Shown here in pieces: positions 10,747 to 27,255 of a stretch of DNA of 64,000 nucleotides; within the stretch, counting starts at the first letter, position 1; every line of letters starts with the position of its first letter. The DNA is taken from contig NC_065535.1 in the NCBI RefSeq assembly GCF_932294415.1, positions 29,984,782 to 30,048,781 of the forward strand. Direction: 5' to 3'. The stretch is from Quercus robur. Lineage: Eukaryota; Streptophyta; Magnoliopsida; Fagales; Fagaceae. Position numbers and translations under genes: made by a program. The notes beneath the pieces are model-generated. The model did no database searches. It saw only the letters and a program-made list of their open reading frames with translations, and had not been told where the DNA came from.

Positions 10747-13700
10747 ATGAGGCTGTTGAAGGTGGCAACGTGTAATCTGAACCAATGGGCCATGGATTTC
10801 GATTGCAACTTGAAGCAAATCAAGGAGTCGATATCCATGGCCAAGCAAGCCGGTGCAGTCATTCGTCTCGGTCCCGAGCTCGAGGTTACTGGTTATGGCT
10901 GCGAAGACCATTTCTTGGAGCTCGATACCGTTTCTCATGCGTAACTTTTTCTCTCTCTCTTTTTTTTTTTTTTTTTTGGTTACTGTAATATAACACACAC
11001 ATATGATATTTATGTATATATTGTTTGTGGGTTTTGCTTTTGAATTCTTGGTTTTTTTTTTTTTTTTTTTGTTTGGAAAAGAAGTAAACTTGGAGCTCAA
11101 TTTGGAAGCGTGTGGAAAATGGTGTGATTTTGTTGCTGTTATATTATACTATCATGGGTCAGTTAGAGCTGGTCTAGCTCTTTTTGTTAATGTTATATCA
11201 CCTGATAACTTGTGTTTTAATATTTTAAAAGTATTACGGTTGGATTACATATTCTTTATATTATTAACACGTACCAAATTTTTTGTTAATTGGTGGGTCA
11301 AGATTAAGTTTTATGCAGTGTAAATTTTCTTTAATGTTACACGACATAATAACTTTTTATTGGATTGATATTTTTAAAATTTGGATTACATACACTTTTT
11401 GTGCTAACACACGTGCCAATTTCTGTTTCAATTTGGATGTTTTTTATTTTTTGATTGTTAAACCCATTTCTGTATATAATTTTAAAGTTCAAAAAACTTG
11501 AAATTTAAACATTTTATAGATGATGAAGTTGTTGATATATGATAATCTTCATATTTTTGCATGCATGCAGGGTATATAGAGACGATGTAATCCAATAGTG
11601 AATTTTAAAAAACCAATAGAAAGTTATTGAGTGTGTTTGTATTGCTTTTGATTCTTTAGTTTTTGTTTAGAAAAGTATTGAAATTGGTCAGTTTAGAAGG
11701 AAGTATATGGAAAAGGGTGTGAATTTTGTGGAGCATAGGCTTTGAGTGAGTAAATTTATGTGTTAAATCGAATTAGTTTGTTGGTTGATGTGGCAGATGG
11801 GGTAAGAACAAAAGCTTCCACTGAATTTATATCAGAATCATTAATATTTAGTAGTGGGGTAAAGCTTATAAAAAAAAAAAAAAAGTAGTGGGGTAAAGAA
11901 TTGGAAAACCATGAATAGAAGAGGGTGTTATTGAATTTTATTGATGAATGATGCCATACTTATTTTGCTGATTCAGCGTACACGAATTGTTGAGATTCTG
12001 ACCATCATGTTCTTCTTTGACTAATTGATATGTGAAAACGTTTTCTTTTTGTAAGAAGATATTTTGGTTACCTGCTGATGGCAATGCTTGATGTGATTGC
12101 AGATGGGAGTGTTTGAAAGATATTTTACTGGGCGATTGGACTGATGGCATATTGTGCAGCATCGGTATGCCTGTCATCAAAGAATCGGAGCGTTACAATT
12201 GTCAAGTTCTATGTTTTAACAGAAAAATTATTATGATTCGCCCGAAGATGTGGCTTGCAAATGATGGAAATTACAGGGAGCTTCGTTGGTTCACAGCATG
12301 GAAGCAAAAAGACCAACTTGTGGACTTTCAGCTTCCAATTGAAATTTCTGAGCATATATCACAAAAGTCAGTGCCTTTTGGTAATGGATTCATTCAGTTT
12401 CTAGACACGTAAGTGACAACATTACTAGCACTGGTCCTGGTTAGAGTATTTAGTCTTTTGTCAGAACTTATGCCACCTGTTGCTTTTGTAATTATGTGGT
12501 CAAGCAAGACTGAATAATAGAACGTAGTGTCACTACACATAGCCCCTATTTTCCACATTTTCTTATGAAGACATTAGATGGAAAATTTCAATGCTTCATT
12601 CTCCCTATAGAAGTTCTCTCATTGGGAAATCCCATAGATGCATAATATCAACTAATTACTTTTTTTCCTTTTTTTCTATAAGTATAACATCAACTAATTA
12701 CAAAATTCACGAACAGATGAACATTATTGGAAAATTTTTGTTGCGGATGCAGGATCTGTGTGGTCCACATATAATTTTGTTGTATGCTTTTATGCATGTC
12801 AGGATGTATGGAAGATTGATAATTTTTATGAGCTTCTCACTTATATCAGAAATTGAAAGTTAAATGTCAAGTATTTTTTTGCCTTGTTAGAGCTGTTGCG
12901 GCTGAAGTTTGTGAAGAGCTTTATAGTCCTGTTCCTCCTCATGCTGACCTTGCACTGAATGGGGTTGAAGTGTTTATGAATGCAAGTGGAAGTCACCATC
13001 AACTAAGGAAGCTTGATATTCGCCTTCGTGCTATTATAGGTGCTACTCATACTCGAGGAGGGGTTTACATGTACAGCAATCTCCAAGGATGTGATGGCAG
13101 TCGTCTTTACTATGGTACATAACTATATCTTAGTTGAATTGACATTTGTACTTCATTCACTTACTACTTAATAATATGAAATACATATTGGACTTTGTTT
13201 TCTTATATGTAGACATTCTATCTTCTGTTTGATGCTTATTTTGGTTTCCCTCTTTTGTAAACCCACTACTTGATACGTACCTTATTTGTGGCAGATGGAT
13301 GTTCTTGCATTGTTGTAAATGGAGATGTGGTTGCTCAAGGCTCACAGTTTTCTTTGAAGGATATTGAGATTGTGGTTGCTCAAGTTGATCTAGATGCGGT
13401 ATGCAACATCTTGTGTGTGTGTGTGCACGCGCTCGCGTGTGCGAGCGCAAGCATATCAGAAGGCACTATATGACATTCATTTGATAGTGTGGATTGGTTT
13501 TACCATTGTATTTGCTACTTTGAAAATGAATCACCTGTTGATGCTCTTCCTAAATATTCAAAGACATTTATGTGTTGCATCAATACTATTACACTTTTAT
13601 ATTTTCCTGTCACCCTTTTAATGTATAATCTGTTTGAGCATGAACTGGTTGTTATTGGTGACTGTTAAGTAAATTTTCCATACAAACAACTTAACAGGTC

Positions 13701-15874
13701 TGTGAAAATAGGCACCTATTTGGATAATCATGCTGTTAATCTGATATTCATTCTATCGATTCAAATTTGTGGCATTTCTTGTGATTATAACCTTCTGTTG
13801 TAAATATAAACAATTAACTTGTGTTTCCTTAACTTATGTGCTTGATGTCAGGTTGCTAGTCTTAGAGGATCTATAAGCAGCTTTCAAGAGCAAGCAAGTC
13901 GCAAAACCATAGTTCCTTCAGTGGCAGTACCATTCAAGCTTTCTCAGTCTTTTAACCTGAAAATGTGTCCTTCCAGTCCACTTGAGGTTTGTTCCTGGTC
14001 CAGCAAGGACTTATTTTACTGATCTCGTGTATTGGGATGAAGGCTTTACTTATAAACAGTTGCATTTAGCAGTCTTGCACCCACTTGGAGATTTTCTGAA
14101 ATTTTAATTTTAATTTTTATATTACTTGTAGTTTTATAATTTTTGTAAGAAATATTATTTTAACAAGCATTGTATGATCATTCTAAAACCAAGCACTTAC
14201 TAAATTGAACATGATTCAGATTAAGTATCACTGTCCTGAGGAGGAAATAGCCTTTGGACCTAGTTGCTGGTTATGGGATTATTTACGAAGGAGCGGTGCT
14301 TCTGGTTTTTTGCTTCCTCTTTCTGGTGGAGCAGACAGCTCCTCTGTAGCTGCAATAGTTGGTTGCATGTGCCAGCTTGTCGTAAAAGGTCGGTTTTAAT
14401 AAGCATAGCACATTGATGCTGCAATCTTGTATGATGCATTTCATATATGTGTTCCCTCTCAACTTTTGATTTAAATAATTTAGGCACTACATGCTACATT
14501 CGGTGTAAAATGACTATTATTTGGAATGTGTGACTGGGGTATGTGATCATTTACATGCTTTTGTTAAACATTAGATGTGTAGATTGTTAACCTCTCAATT
14601 TCATTTCCTTTGATATTGAGTTTTGGATGTAGCTTTTTTTTTAGCTGAAAGTTGGTTAAAGTATAGTTGGACCTAGAAAAAGTGAGGCTTTAAAAAATTG
14701 TACCTAAGTAAATATGCTAAAAGAAAAGGCTTGTTCTGAACAAACACTAAATAATCATACAAAAGTAATGAAAAGCTATAAACGGTTTCAATGAGCCAAT
14801 TCAATAGCCAGGGCTGTTTAACATGCCACAGATTGCTGAGTGCAAGAAGCTGAATGCAATTAGGTAGATAAAAAAGTGATAATATGAAGATTTGTAGCAA
14901 AAAGTACATGTTATTGCATGGAGAGGATATTGTGTTGAATTGATCAATTTGTCTTCCAGCTTTCTCAATCATGAAACCATTGGTCTAGGGCTCAGAAAGT
15001 GTAACTTATGTTGGGGGGGGGGGGGGGGGTGGTTCCTGGCAGTATCTTCCCTGGCTACTGCAATGATTACTAGGGCTGCAGCAAAGGCAGAGAAAGATTG
15101 ACCTATTTTTACAACCCTGAACCAAGTATTGGATCTTCTGATTATGATACATTAAATGGTAATGCACATTTGCTTGCAGAAATAGCAAATGGGGATGAAA
15201 AAGTCAAAGCTGATGCTATACGAATTGGGAATTATACTGATGGACAGTTTCCTACTGACAGCAGAGAATTTGCAAAGCGCATATTTTACACAGTATTTAT
15301 GGGATCTGAAAACAGGTTGGTCCATGTACAGAATAGAATGGTTCTTATAGCGTCATTTGCTCTTGTTGAAATTGTGTTAACTTTGCAGTTCTGAAGCCAC
15401 AAAGTCACGAGCAAAGGTACTAGCAGATGAGATTGGCTCATGGCATCTTGATGTTTCCATAGATGGGGTTGTTTCTGCACTTCTATCTTTGTTTCAAACT
15501 CTTACAGGAAAGCGACTGCGCTATAAGGTAAAAGGATTTCTGATATGCTATGGTGGCTGCGGTGAAAGACTATTACAATTGCTATATAATCCACTTATCA
15601 AAAAAAGAAAAAGAAAAAACAGTTGCTATATAATCCATTCGTTCCAATTATATTGCTTGTTAATACACAATAATTCTGGGTCATCAATACTTATCAAAAG
15701 ATTTTGGGTCATCAATAAGGGTGCCATTTCTGGCATACATTGTTACAAGTTCTATATAATCCATTAGGTCCAATCATGTTTCTTTTTTAATGCACTATAA
15801 TTTTCGGTCATCAATCAAATCTTTATGTTTGCTTGGCTACACCTTTCCAATGAAATTTTATTTTAATGCCATAC

Positions 15875-15905
<31 letters not shown>

Positions 15906-18900
15906 CATACTTTTGTGTTGTACAATTTTTTTGGGGGGTTTGGGGGGATTTGAGAGCTTGGTTTATGCTTTTCATATTGGGCCTTCTGCTTTGGGGAGTA
16001 ACGAAATTCTGTAGCAAATTCACGTTACAAAGTGTAAGTAATTATGTTCTAATTATTCTTCAATCTTTTTTTTTTTTTTTTACAGGTAGATGGCGGATCT
16101 AACATTGAGAACTTAGGTTTGCAGAACATTCAAGCTCGAATCAGAATGGTGCTAGCTTTTATGTTAGCATCACTCTTGCCGTGGGTGCACAACAAACCTG
16201 GATTTTATCTTGTTTTGGGTAGCTCCAATGTGGACGAAGCATTGCGTGGTTACCTAACAAAGGTAATATTCATTTTAACTTTAGTTAAAAGTTAGATATT
16301 AAGGGCACGTTTGGTACACTATAATGATTATTACATGGAAATAAGAATAATAAGAATAAATATTACAAGGAATGCATTAAGTTGGAATGTAATAAGTATT
16401 ACTATTCATTAGTTTGGTAACCATTTAGGAATAGAATCTTGAATATGCATCCAAAATTTAGTAGAATGTAAAAAGAAGGTGTAATTAAATCATTTTTAAG
16501 TTAAATTTCCTAAAATACACTTATTTTAGAGTGTTTAAAATAGAGCTAATAATTAACAAGAAAGAAAATTTAGTTTCTTTCCTTTTGAAGATGTGGCAAC
16601 TAATGGCTTTTTAGGAAAAAATTTTAAAAAGTTATTACATAAGGTAAAGGAATGGATACTCAGTACTTTTGATAAGGAATAGTTATTCCTCATTTTGAAG
16701 AATAGCTATTCATAAGAAATAACTATTCATTGTAATAAAAACATAACCAAACAACCAAATAATTATACTATAGGAATATCTATTACATTACAATGTCTAT
16801 TATAGTCTACTAAACGTGCCCTAATTACACAACCTTCTTTCTAACAGTGAAACTTGTTAACAAGTCAACCTTCTGTCAGTGTGCATTTACTTTTAACTCA
16901 TCTATGAGAAACTGCGATGTCCGTTCCTTCTTCTTTCAACTTCTCTCCCCCCCCCCCCCCCCCAAACAAATGTGCAGCAGCCTCTCTTGTATAGTTAGTA
17001 TATTTTTATTTCCCAAACTTTGGCTGGACCTAGTTAAACCAGGTTTTTTTGTACCCTCCCATCTCAGAGGAAGCAAGCCAACTTTGTGACATATGAAACA
17101 AAAGAGTTAGTTGTGAGGGATTCCTCTATTCTGTATAATGTTGATTTGCCTAGATGCTTTTACAATTCAATCATATAAGAACTCAATTTTATTTCAATTC
17201 TGTTTTATTTCAATTATATGAACTCATGTCTATCTCTTTCACACAGTATGATTGCAGCTCTGCAGATATTAATCCAATTGGCAGTATTAGTAAGCAGGAT
17301 CTTCGGTCATTTCTCCGATGGGCTGCCACCCATCTTGGATACTCATCTTTGGCGGATATTGAAGCAGCCCCACCAACGGCTGAACTGGAGCCTATACGTG
17401 CCAACTACAGTCAGGTAATGGATTTACTTTCATCTGCCTATACATTTTTTTAATATTGAAAACAGTGGGTCAAAGATATAAGTTAAAGGGATGAATAAGT
17501 CATTCTCATCATCATTTTTTTTTCTTTCTGGTAAGTCTAATTCTTTGTTCTATAAAACAGTTAGATGAAGTGGACATGGGAATGACATATGAGGAACTCT
17601 CTGTCTATGGAAGGTTGCGGAAAATTTTCCGATGTGGTCCAGTATCTATGTTCAAGGTCTGTTTTTGTTTCCCTGTTTATCTCATAAATGAATCTCACGG
17701 AGCTTCATTGGTTTTCCTTCTCTCAAATTAATCTGTGATAGGAACTAGAAGTGTTGTGATACCATGACTCAATTTCTTGCTTGCTTTGGCACATCAGGGA
17801 ATACTCTTTATGGTGTCTCCTAGTCTAAGTTGTCTTTAAACAGATTTTGTGGTGATGTCTAAATTTTAGAGGTAAAATAAAAATTATTATGATAACTTCA
17901 TCTGATCTAAAGGTGCAATATGAATACACTGAATATTTACTTGAAAATAATAATCTTAACAATTATGCATAACTATAAGTTAAACATCTTCAAGATCATA
18001 CCAGGGGCTTGGATCCTGCACTCTGTGATTTTCTCATTAAGTTTTCTTGGATTCTACCTTGATCATATTTTGTGTTTTTAGTTCTTTAGAAATGGGACCA
18101 GAGATTTGGCAGGCAGAGTTACTGGCTACTAGCAGAGACCCTCTGTTATGCTTGTTTATGATGCTATTGGATGAAGGAAATAATCAGATATCTAAATAAG
18201 CTGAATTTTCCAATCTTGAGCTCGAAACTCTTTTACATGATTTCTTTTCACATGGGTGGCAGATTCGACACCATGCCTCAATTTCATTTCCTAGTTTTAT
18301 TGTTACCAAACCTTCTTGGCTTTTCTCTGAGGTGGTTTTGCAGTTTTTTTTTTTTTTTTAATTGCCCCCTTATAATCTTTTGATACATGTACCTTTAAAG
18401 AAAAGATAGAATAAAATGAAAAATTCATTGGAGTAATAGTGTTGGTTATGAGTCCTCTTTCTTTATATGTGCTTTTATTGGATGACTTGTTATATTACCA
18501 AATCTATAAGGTTGTTGGATCCAATTGACATTTTTGTCTCTGATGCCCATAAGCACTCATCAGTTCTGATACTATTTTTCTTATTGCAGAACCTCTGCTA
18601 CAGATGGGGTGCAAGATTAACTCCATTGGAGGTGGCTGATAAAGTGAAACACTTCTTCAAGTACTATTCCATTAACCGACACAAAATGACAGTTTTGACA
18701 CCTTCATATCATGCTGAGGTAAGTTGACCTAAAAGAGCAAGGTCCAGAGTTATATATTTCCAGCTTGGAAACTTCTAGTAAAATACCGCATTGTATTTAT
18801 CTTAATCCAGTAAGAGCTTACACCTTTCTAAACTACATGCAGAGTTATTCACCAGAGGATAATAGGTTTGACCTTCGCCAATTTCTCTACAACGCAAGAT

Positions 18901-19061
18901 GGCCATATCAATTCCGCAAGATTGATGAACTTGTGCAAGAGTTAGATGGCAACAAAGTTGCTATTGAAGAAGACCATGAAAAGTTGGGAGCTATATCACA
19001 TGGTGGAGGTGGAATGGGAGTTGCTGCAGCAGGCTCAGGCAATCCAAATGTCGGTATTTAA
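10747..19061 (+). CDS. Glutamine-dependent NAD+ synthetase, 13 exons
   Basis: This enzyme makes NAD+ from deamido-NAD+, ATP and glutamine, the last step of NAD synthesis, in the cytosol. Exons are 10747-10940, 12103-12408, 12891-13114, 13295-13398, 13852-13986, 14220-14388, 15180-15315, 15389-15527, 16086-16262, 17247-17414, 17561-17656, 18590-18718 and 18843-19061. Together they give 731 codons, close to plant homologues of about 725. The N-terminal CN-hydrolase glutaminase domain shows the Glu motif [11 protein letters not shown] (42-52), the Lys in IRPKMW (K113) and the Cys in EVCEELY (C174). The synthetase domain has the PP-loop [11 protein letters not shown] (352-362). Later blocks include [19 protein letters not shown] and [16 protein letters not shown]. 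The start is the ATG giving [14 protein letters not shown], conserved in the family. I saw no break. Intron 9 contains a Tourist MITE. Confidence 0.95.
16303..16821. mobile_element. Tourist-like MITE in NAD synthetase intron 9
   Basis: The left end GGGCACGTTTGGTACACTAT pairs with the right end ATAGTCTACTAAACGTGCCC as an imperfect inverted repeat. TAA duplications lie at 16300-16302 and 16822-16824. The 519-bp element has no coding capacity and belongs to the same family as the split copy at 5120-8714. It lies well inside the intron, away from both splice sites. Confidence 0.85.
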
Positions 19062-19248
19062 TTGAAACAAACACAACCTTCTTGTGAACTAAATTGGTAC
19101 AAATAGATTTGTCTATTTTATTTCTTGATACACTGGTTTACATGATGAAATTGTGACCAGTTAGCGTTTTCATGGGTAATTGCCGCCCCTAACAGTTGTA
19201 TTGATTTTGCCTCACCTCAAGGCTATTGTACATTTATTCATTGATTTA

Positions 19249-19254
19249 AATAAA
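19249..19254 (+). terminator. AATAAA polyadenylation signal of NAD synthetase gene
   Basis: AATAAA lies 188 bp after the stop codon, a normal distance for a plant 3' UTR. The cleavage site itself cannot be read from the sequence. Confidence 0.5.
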
Positions 19255-19524
19255 ACAATTCCAAGTCTTTCTTATCCTGCAAAGGTATCAGGATTCAAAT
19301 GAAAGAAACTTTGAAAAAACCTAGAATGAGCTGATTTAAATTCATGTAATTAACAACTGGAATTGTGGTTTAGTGGTATCTGGTTCCCTATATATCACAA
19401 AGAACAAAGGGTAAAAGTTAACCAAATTCAGCTAGCAGCTTCAAAACAGGTCTGTTGTAAGCCCTGCCTTGGCTATGGTCAAAGCCTCAAAGGCTACTTT
19501 AGCACTTAGTGAACTGTGAACATT

Positions 19525-20504
19525 GAAGGTTTGGTTTAAAAGAAATGGTTGTTGCTCCATTGCTCATGTCCCTACTTCCATTCCCTGGCATTTTGTTTTC
19601 CTAACCGGCTTATGAAGCCTTTGGATACACAGGAACGGGATTATTTTTAGCAATAAAGCTCTGAAACCCGGGCTCCATCAAATTTGTATTAGCAAGACAG
19701 TGGAGTTTTCTGCCATTCTGCCTACTTCTCTTTCTTCTCTAGCTCGGACAGTCATTCAAGTCTAGTGGAATAAACCTTTCCTGGGCTGGTTCAAACTAAA
19801 TGGATTCTTTATGAGAATACTGGCCCAGCAGGATGTGGAGGAATTATTCAAGATGATTGGGGTAATTGGGTGAAAGGCTTCTCAAGGTCCATTGGCAAAG
19901 CATTAGCTGAAATTTGGGCACTGCTAGACGGTCTTGGTCTTGGGAAAGATCTAGTAATCACTCATCTTATTTTTGGGAACCACTTATTTTGCTAAAATTG
20001 AAAATTTTTTATTGAAAGTATGTTAAAAGAAGTTAAAAGCTGACTTTTGGAGCAATGAGACCCACTTTAAAAAAGAAATAAGCTAAAAAGGAAAATAAGC
20101 TGACTTTTGGAGCAATGAGACCCACTTTAGAAAGAAAAATAAGCTAAAAAGGAAAATAAGCTGACTTTTTCTCAAATTTCAAACGCAAAGCACAAGAGCT
20201 TGTTTTGCTTTTCAAAAATAAGCATTCACCCAATTTACTATTCCAGAATGTCATAATTGATTGTAGGAATATCAACCAAGATTTCCATTTCTGGAATCTC
20301 GAGCATGTTTTCTGTAAAACCAACAGATGTGTTGATGCTTTTGCCAAGAGAGGCTGTTTTCAAGTGGCTGATTTTATTTTGTATAAGGAACCTCCTCCTG
20401 ATGTTTTATTTTTGTTGGTGTTTGATAACTCTGATACTCTTTCGAGTTGGTTTTAAGGACTTAGTTATGTTAGTGTATTCGTATGTTACCAAAAAAAAAA
20501 AAAA
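19525..20504 (+). mobile_element. 5'-truncated LINE remnant with RNase H region and poly(A)
   Basis: A nine-base duplication GTGAACATT flanks it (19516-19524, 20505-20513), and it ends in a 14-A tail (20491-20504). The interior encodes two parts of the RNase H-like domain typical of plant L1-type LINEs. The first is GPAGCGGIIQDDWGNWVKGF with AEIWALLDGLGL (about 19830-19960). The second is DFHFWNLEHVFCKTNRCVDA followed by FAKRG (about 20275-20350). A frameshift and a missing TDGS segment at the start of the domain, plus the repeat insertion at 20039-20159, make it dead. The short open frame 20205-20456 is the surviving C-terminus. Confidence 0.78.
20039..20159. repeat. Two tandem copies of a 60-bp unit
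   Basis: The unit begins GCTGACTTTTGGAGCAATGA and is repeated with a few differences (about 20039-20098 and 20099-20159); a third start is seen at 20160. It interrupts the RNase H region of the LINE and is surrounded by matching AATAAGCT phrases, so it may be a small inserted repeat that later duplicated. Confidence 0.7.
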
Positions 20505-20689
20505 GTGAACATTAGTCCAAATTCTTTGCTACCAAAAATATAGAAAAACGATGGAATTGGGAGCAAATGTAGCTATGTAATCAAGGGCTAAAGTAAGACC
20601 TGGGTGATTTTTGGCATTTAACTGAGTAAAAGATGCAAAAATGATTCAACTTTGCTTACAATATTTAATCAATAGTATCACCTGCAGAA

Positions 20690-20842
20690 CTGGCTTAGTG
20701 GTAGGAAGCTTTCGTGACCTATTACCTTGCGAGTTCGAGATTGTGGGTTCGAGTAGTAGCAAGTCCCATTATGGCGCGGGTGGTCCCCAAGCCATTCATG
20801 AGTAGGATTTAAGTGAGCCAAGAGCAATGATTAAACCTGTGA

Positions 20843-20891
<49 letters not shown>

Positions 20892-20892
20892 C
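20690..20892 (+). mobile_element. tRNA-derived SINE with poly(T) tail
   Basis: A-box-like TGGCTTAGTGGTAGG and B-box-like GTGGGTTCGAGTA lie about 40 bp apart, as in tRNA-derived Pol III promoters. The body continues to a poly(T) run of more than 40 bases from 20848. Poly(T)-ended SINEs are known in plants. I could not identify a target duplication. It does not fold into an intact tRNA. Confidence 0.5.
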
Positions 20893-22200
20893 TATTAAAA
20901 AAATAAAAGAAAAGAAAGATTCAATCAACACCTCACAGCACAATGGGAATGATTCTTCTCTAGCAAGAGAATGATGCAATCCTTCTGATTGACATAGGAG
21001 ATTCCATGGAAACTCTTCCACCGGAAAAAAACATTCTTCCAAACTGACCAGCAAGTAAAACTTCACTTGTCACTTCACAATTTCAAGGTCCCCACTACCA
21101 CCGGCCGGAATCTACAGCCAACATTGCATGTGTTACCAGTTATCTTCTGAGAGATCTCTTCAAGAAATCTACCGGTTCTGGGCATTTAAAATTAGCCACC
21201 CTTTCCTTGCGCATTGCAATTTGATAACAAGCCATAGTGGTCTGAAGTTTGTCCATGGGAGACTATTCTTATTGGTGTGTAGAAAAAAAGAATCTGACAC
21301 AACTGGTTGCAACCATTGCTGGGGTAAAAACTAAGGCATAATTCATCTCTAGAATTTTCATGGAGGTTATGAGGGTTTTTGATATGTCTCAAGATCACGT
21401 GGAGCCAAATGGGAATCACGTGCAGTCAAGTGGTGAAATAGTTGCAGAAAGTGGCTAGAGATAAGAATCATAAGAAGATAAGGATATTGCCTCCAGTTTA
21501 GATGTTATCGTTTGAATTATTATTGATTGTTATTTGAATTAGGATTGTGATTGAATTATGAATTAGGTTAAGGAGCTATCTTGCGATAGGCTCTGTTAGA
21601 TAGGATTTGGGTTATCTCTTGTATTTGAATTCCAATCCATCTTGTATTTAAGAGCATAAAGTGAAATAAGAGGAAAGCAGAACTTTAATCCCAGATAGAC
21701 TCTCTTTCCCTATAATTTCTAGGAGAGTAGTCGCCTCAAATACGACTAAGTTATCCATTAGATTGCAGTTTACTGCAGTTTTTCAGTGCTCTGCGGAGAA
21801 ATGAGTTTTCTTGCAGGTCATCAGGTAGAGAGATGCAGACAGCAGAGTAGCAACCAAAGCTTTCTAGACCTTGTTCTGGTCCTTTGTTCTTTTTTTTTTT
21901 TTTTTTTTTTTTAATCTTATCTTTTCCTTGTCCTTCATAAACCGTTTGGCCCAACTTGGATAGATTGATTGCATATATAGCCAGACCCAAATTAATGAGG
22001 TCCGAGAATGATTCAACTGATATCTGTCCCAAAAACCATAGGCACGAGAAATCACAAGTAGAAGACTTAGAAAAGGTTGCTTTTAACATAAAAAGAAACA
22101 AATACAAGTAAAATTACTAATACCGAAAGACCTGAAAGTATCTTCACCTCAAAAAACAAGCGAAGTAGGGGAAAATTTCGTTCTTCCCCCCTCAACTTCC
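20893..22200. other. Intergenic DNA; possible LTR remnant at about 21450-21760
   Basis: No gene is seen. The segment near 21550-21730 reads like the 3' part of an LTR (a promoter-like region, CTTGTATTTAAGAGC, then a CT-rich stretch), but I cannot pair ends or a duplication. A 22-base poly(T) tract lies at 21891-21912. The rest up to the BiP 3' UTR is featureless. Confidence 0.35.
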
Positions 22201-22308
22201 CACCACCAGAAAAATTACAGTAAATGTCTCATTGTTCTAATTCTATATCCTCAATCTCAGTTTCTCATTCCCGCTTCCTCAGCAGTACTAAAATGAAATT
22301 AAAGATGT

Positions 22309-26189
<3,881 letters not shown>

Positions 26190-26382
26190 TTCGTCGCGTC
26201 AAACAACTCTTCTCTTTTTCTCTCTCTCTCTCGCTCTCGCTTTCTCTGTGTTTTTTCTCTGTGAGATTCAAAGTGGAGCTGTGTGAAAATGTTATATAAG
26301 AGTTTGAAATGGGTTTCGGAGATTGGCTTTGGCTAAGACTTTGTTCTCTTAATAGAACCGCGCGTGCCTGAGGGTCCGAGCC

Positions 26383-26394
26383 CTTTATATATAG
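26383..26394 (-). promoter_or_regulatory. TATA box of BiP gene
   Basis: On the minus strand the sequence is CTATATATAAAG, 194-205 bp upstream of the start codon and about 95 bp downstream of the UPR element. This is a classic strong plant TATA context and predicts a leader of about 165 nt. Confidence 0.75.
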
Positions 26395-26487
26395 ACTGGG
26401 TTTAGCGCAACTCTCCGCTTCTATCGAATTTTCGAGTGCACGCATTGGTTAGTGTGAGTCATCAATTATTGGGAACATGTCATCGGG

Positions 26488-26503
26488 GGTGACGTGGACC
26501 AAT
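26488..26503 (-). promoter_or_regulatory. Plant unfolded-protein response element (P-UPRE / ERSE-II)
   Basis: On the minus strand ATTGGTCCACGTCACC matches the plant UPR element described in BiP promoters (ATTGGTCCACGTCATC) at 15 of 16 positions. It contains the ERSE-II core ATTGG-N-CCACG. bZIP60/bZIP28 with NF-Y bind such sites during ER stress. Its position about 95 bp before the TATA box fits stress induction of this BiP gene. Confidence 0.85.
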
Positions 26504-26806
26504 AAGATTTTGAGGACGGGTTCCATTGTCCAATCAGATTTGTTCTTGTGTTGGGATGATATCAGCCGTTGATTTTCTGATGTGTGTGTCCCACACTACA
26601 CCAAACCCAGCGTAGTTTCTTTCTTTCCTCTTTTTCTTCAGATGATGCTGATAGATATTCTGATATGCCTTTTTTGGATATTGTACGACTGCCGTTTTGG
26701 GTTTTTAAATGAACGACAATCCTGAATCGCTAGGCTTTAATGTGCCCCTCCGTTCAACGACATTTTTTTTTATTTAAAAATAAATAAATAAATAAATAGA
26801 CGCTCA

Positions 26807-26848
<42 letters not shown>

Positions 26849-26857
26849 CTGTGGTTT

Positions 26858-27247
26858 TAGGGGCGGCAGGGTGGTCCCTGAATTTTTTTTTTTATATATA
26901 ATAATTTAAAATTTTTTATTTGTTTATCCTTCAAAAAAAATTTGGAAATATCTTCAACTTTTTTATGCTAATAAAATTAAATTTTATTTCATAATTTGTT
27001 CTACATTCAGTGGATAAATGATTGTTTGGTTATATACATTAAAAGAGATATAAGTTGTAATATTGATAATGAAACTATCATGCAAGGATTTCAAAATATA
27101 AAAACTCATAGAAGATAATTGTAAACTTTATATATTTGCGTGTTTTTTTTATTATTGTTGTTGTCAATATATGAATTTTTTTTATTAGATTATATAATTT
27201 ATGCTTTTTAAGAAATACCCTGAAAAAAATTCCTGGATCCGCCAATG
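26858..27247. mobile_element. Non-autonomous hAT MITE, 390 bp
   Basis: The left end TAGGGGCGGCAGGGTGG and the right end TCCTGGATCCGCCAATG (reverse CATTGGCGGATCCAGGA) are diverged hAT termini. A perfect 8-bp duplication TGTGGTTT flanks them (26850-26857, 27248-27255). The interior is AT-rich and non-coding. It lies just upstream of the BiP promoter, beyond a long poly(A) run. Confidence 0.85.
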
Positions 27248-27255
27248 TGTGGTTT

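Noticed and set aside
10729..11100. 123-codon frame on - strand
   Set aside because: It is antisense to NAD synthetase exon 1 and runs into a poly(T) tract translated as lysines.
15008..15030. Run of about 20 G in intron 6 of NAD synthetase (similar runs of C at 16948 and 57612)
   Set aside because: Homopolymers of this type are polymorphic or assembly artefacts; no sign of function.
20700..20760. Possible tRNA gene
   Set aside because: The A and B boxes are present, but no cloverleaf or acceptor stem forms; a SINE with poly(T) tail explains it better.
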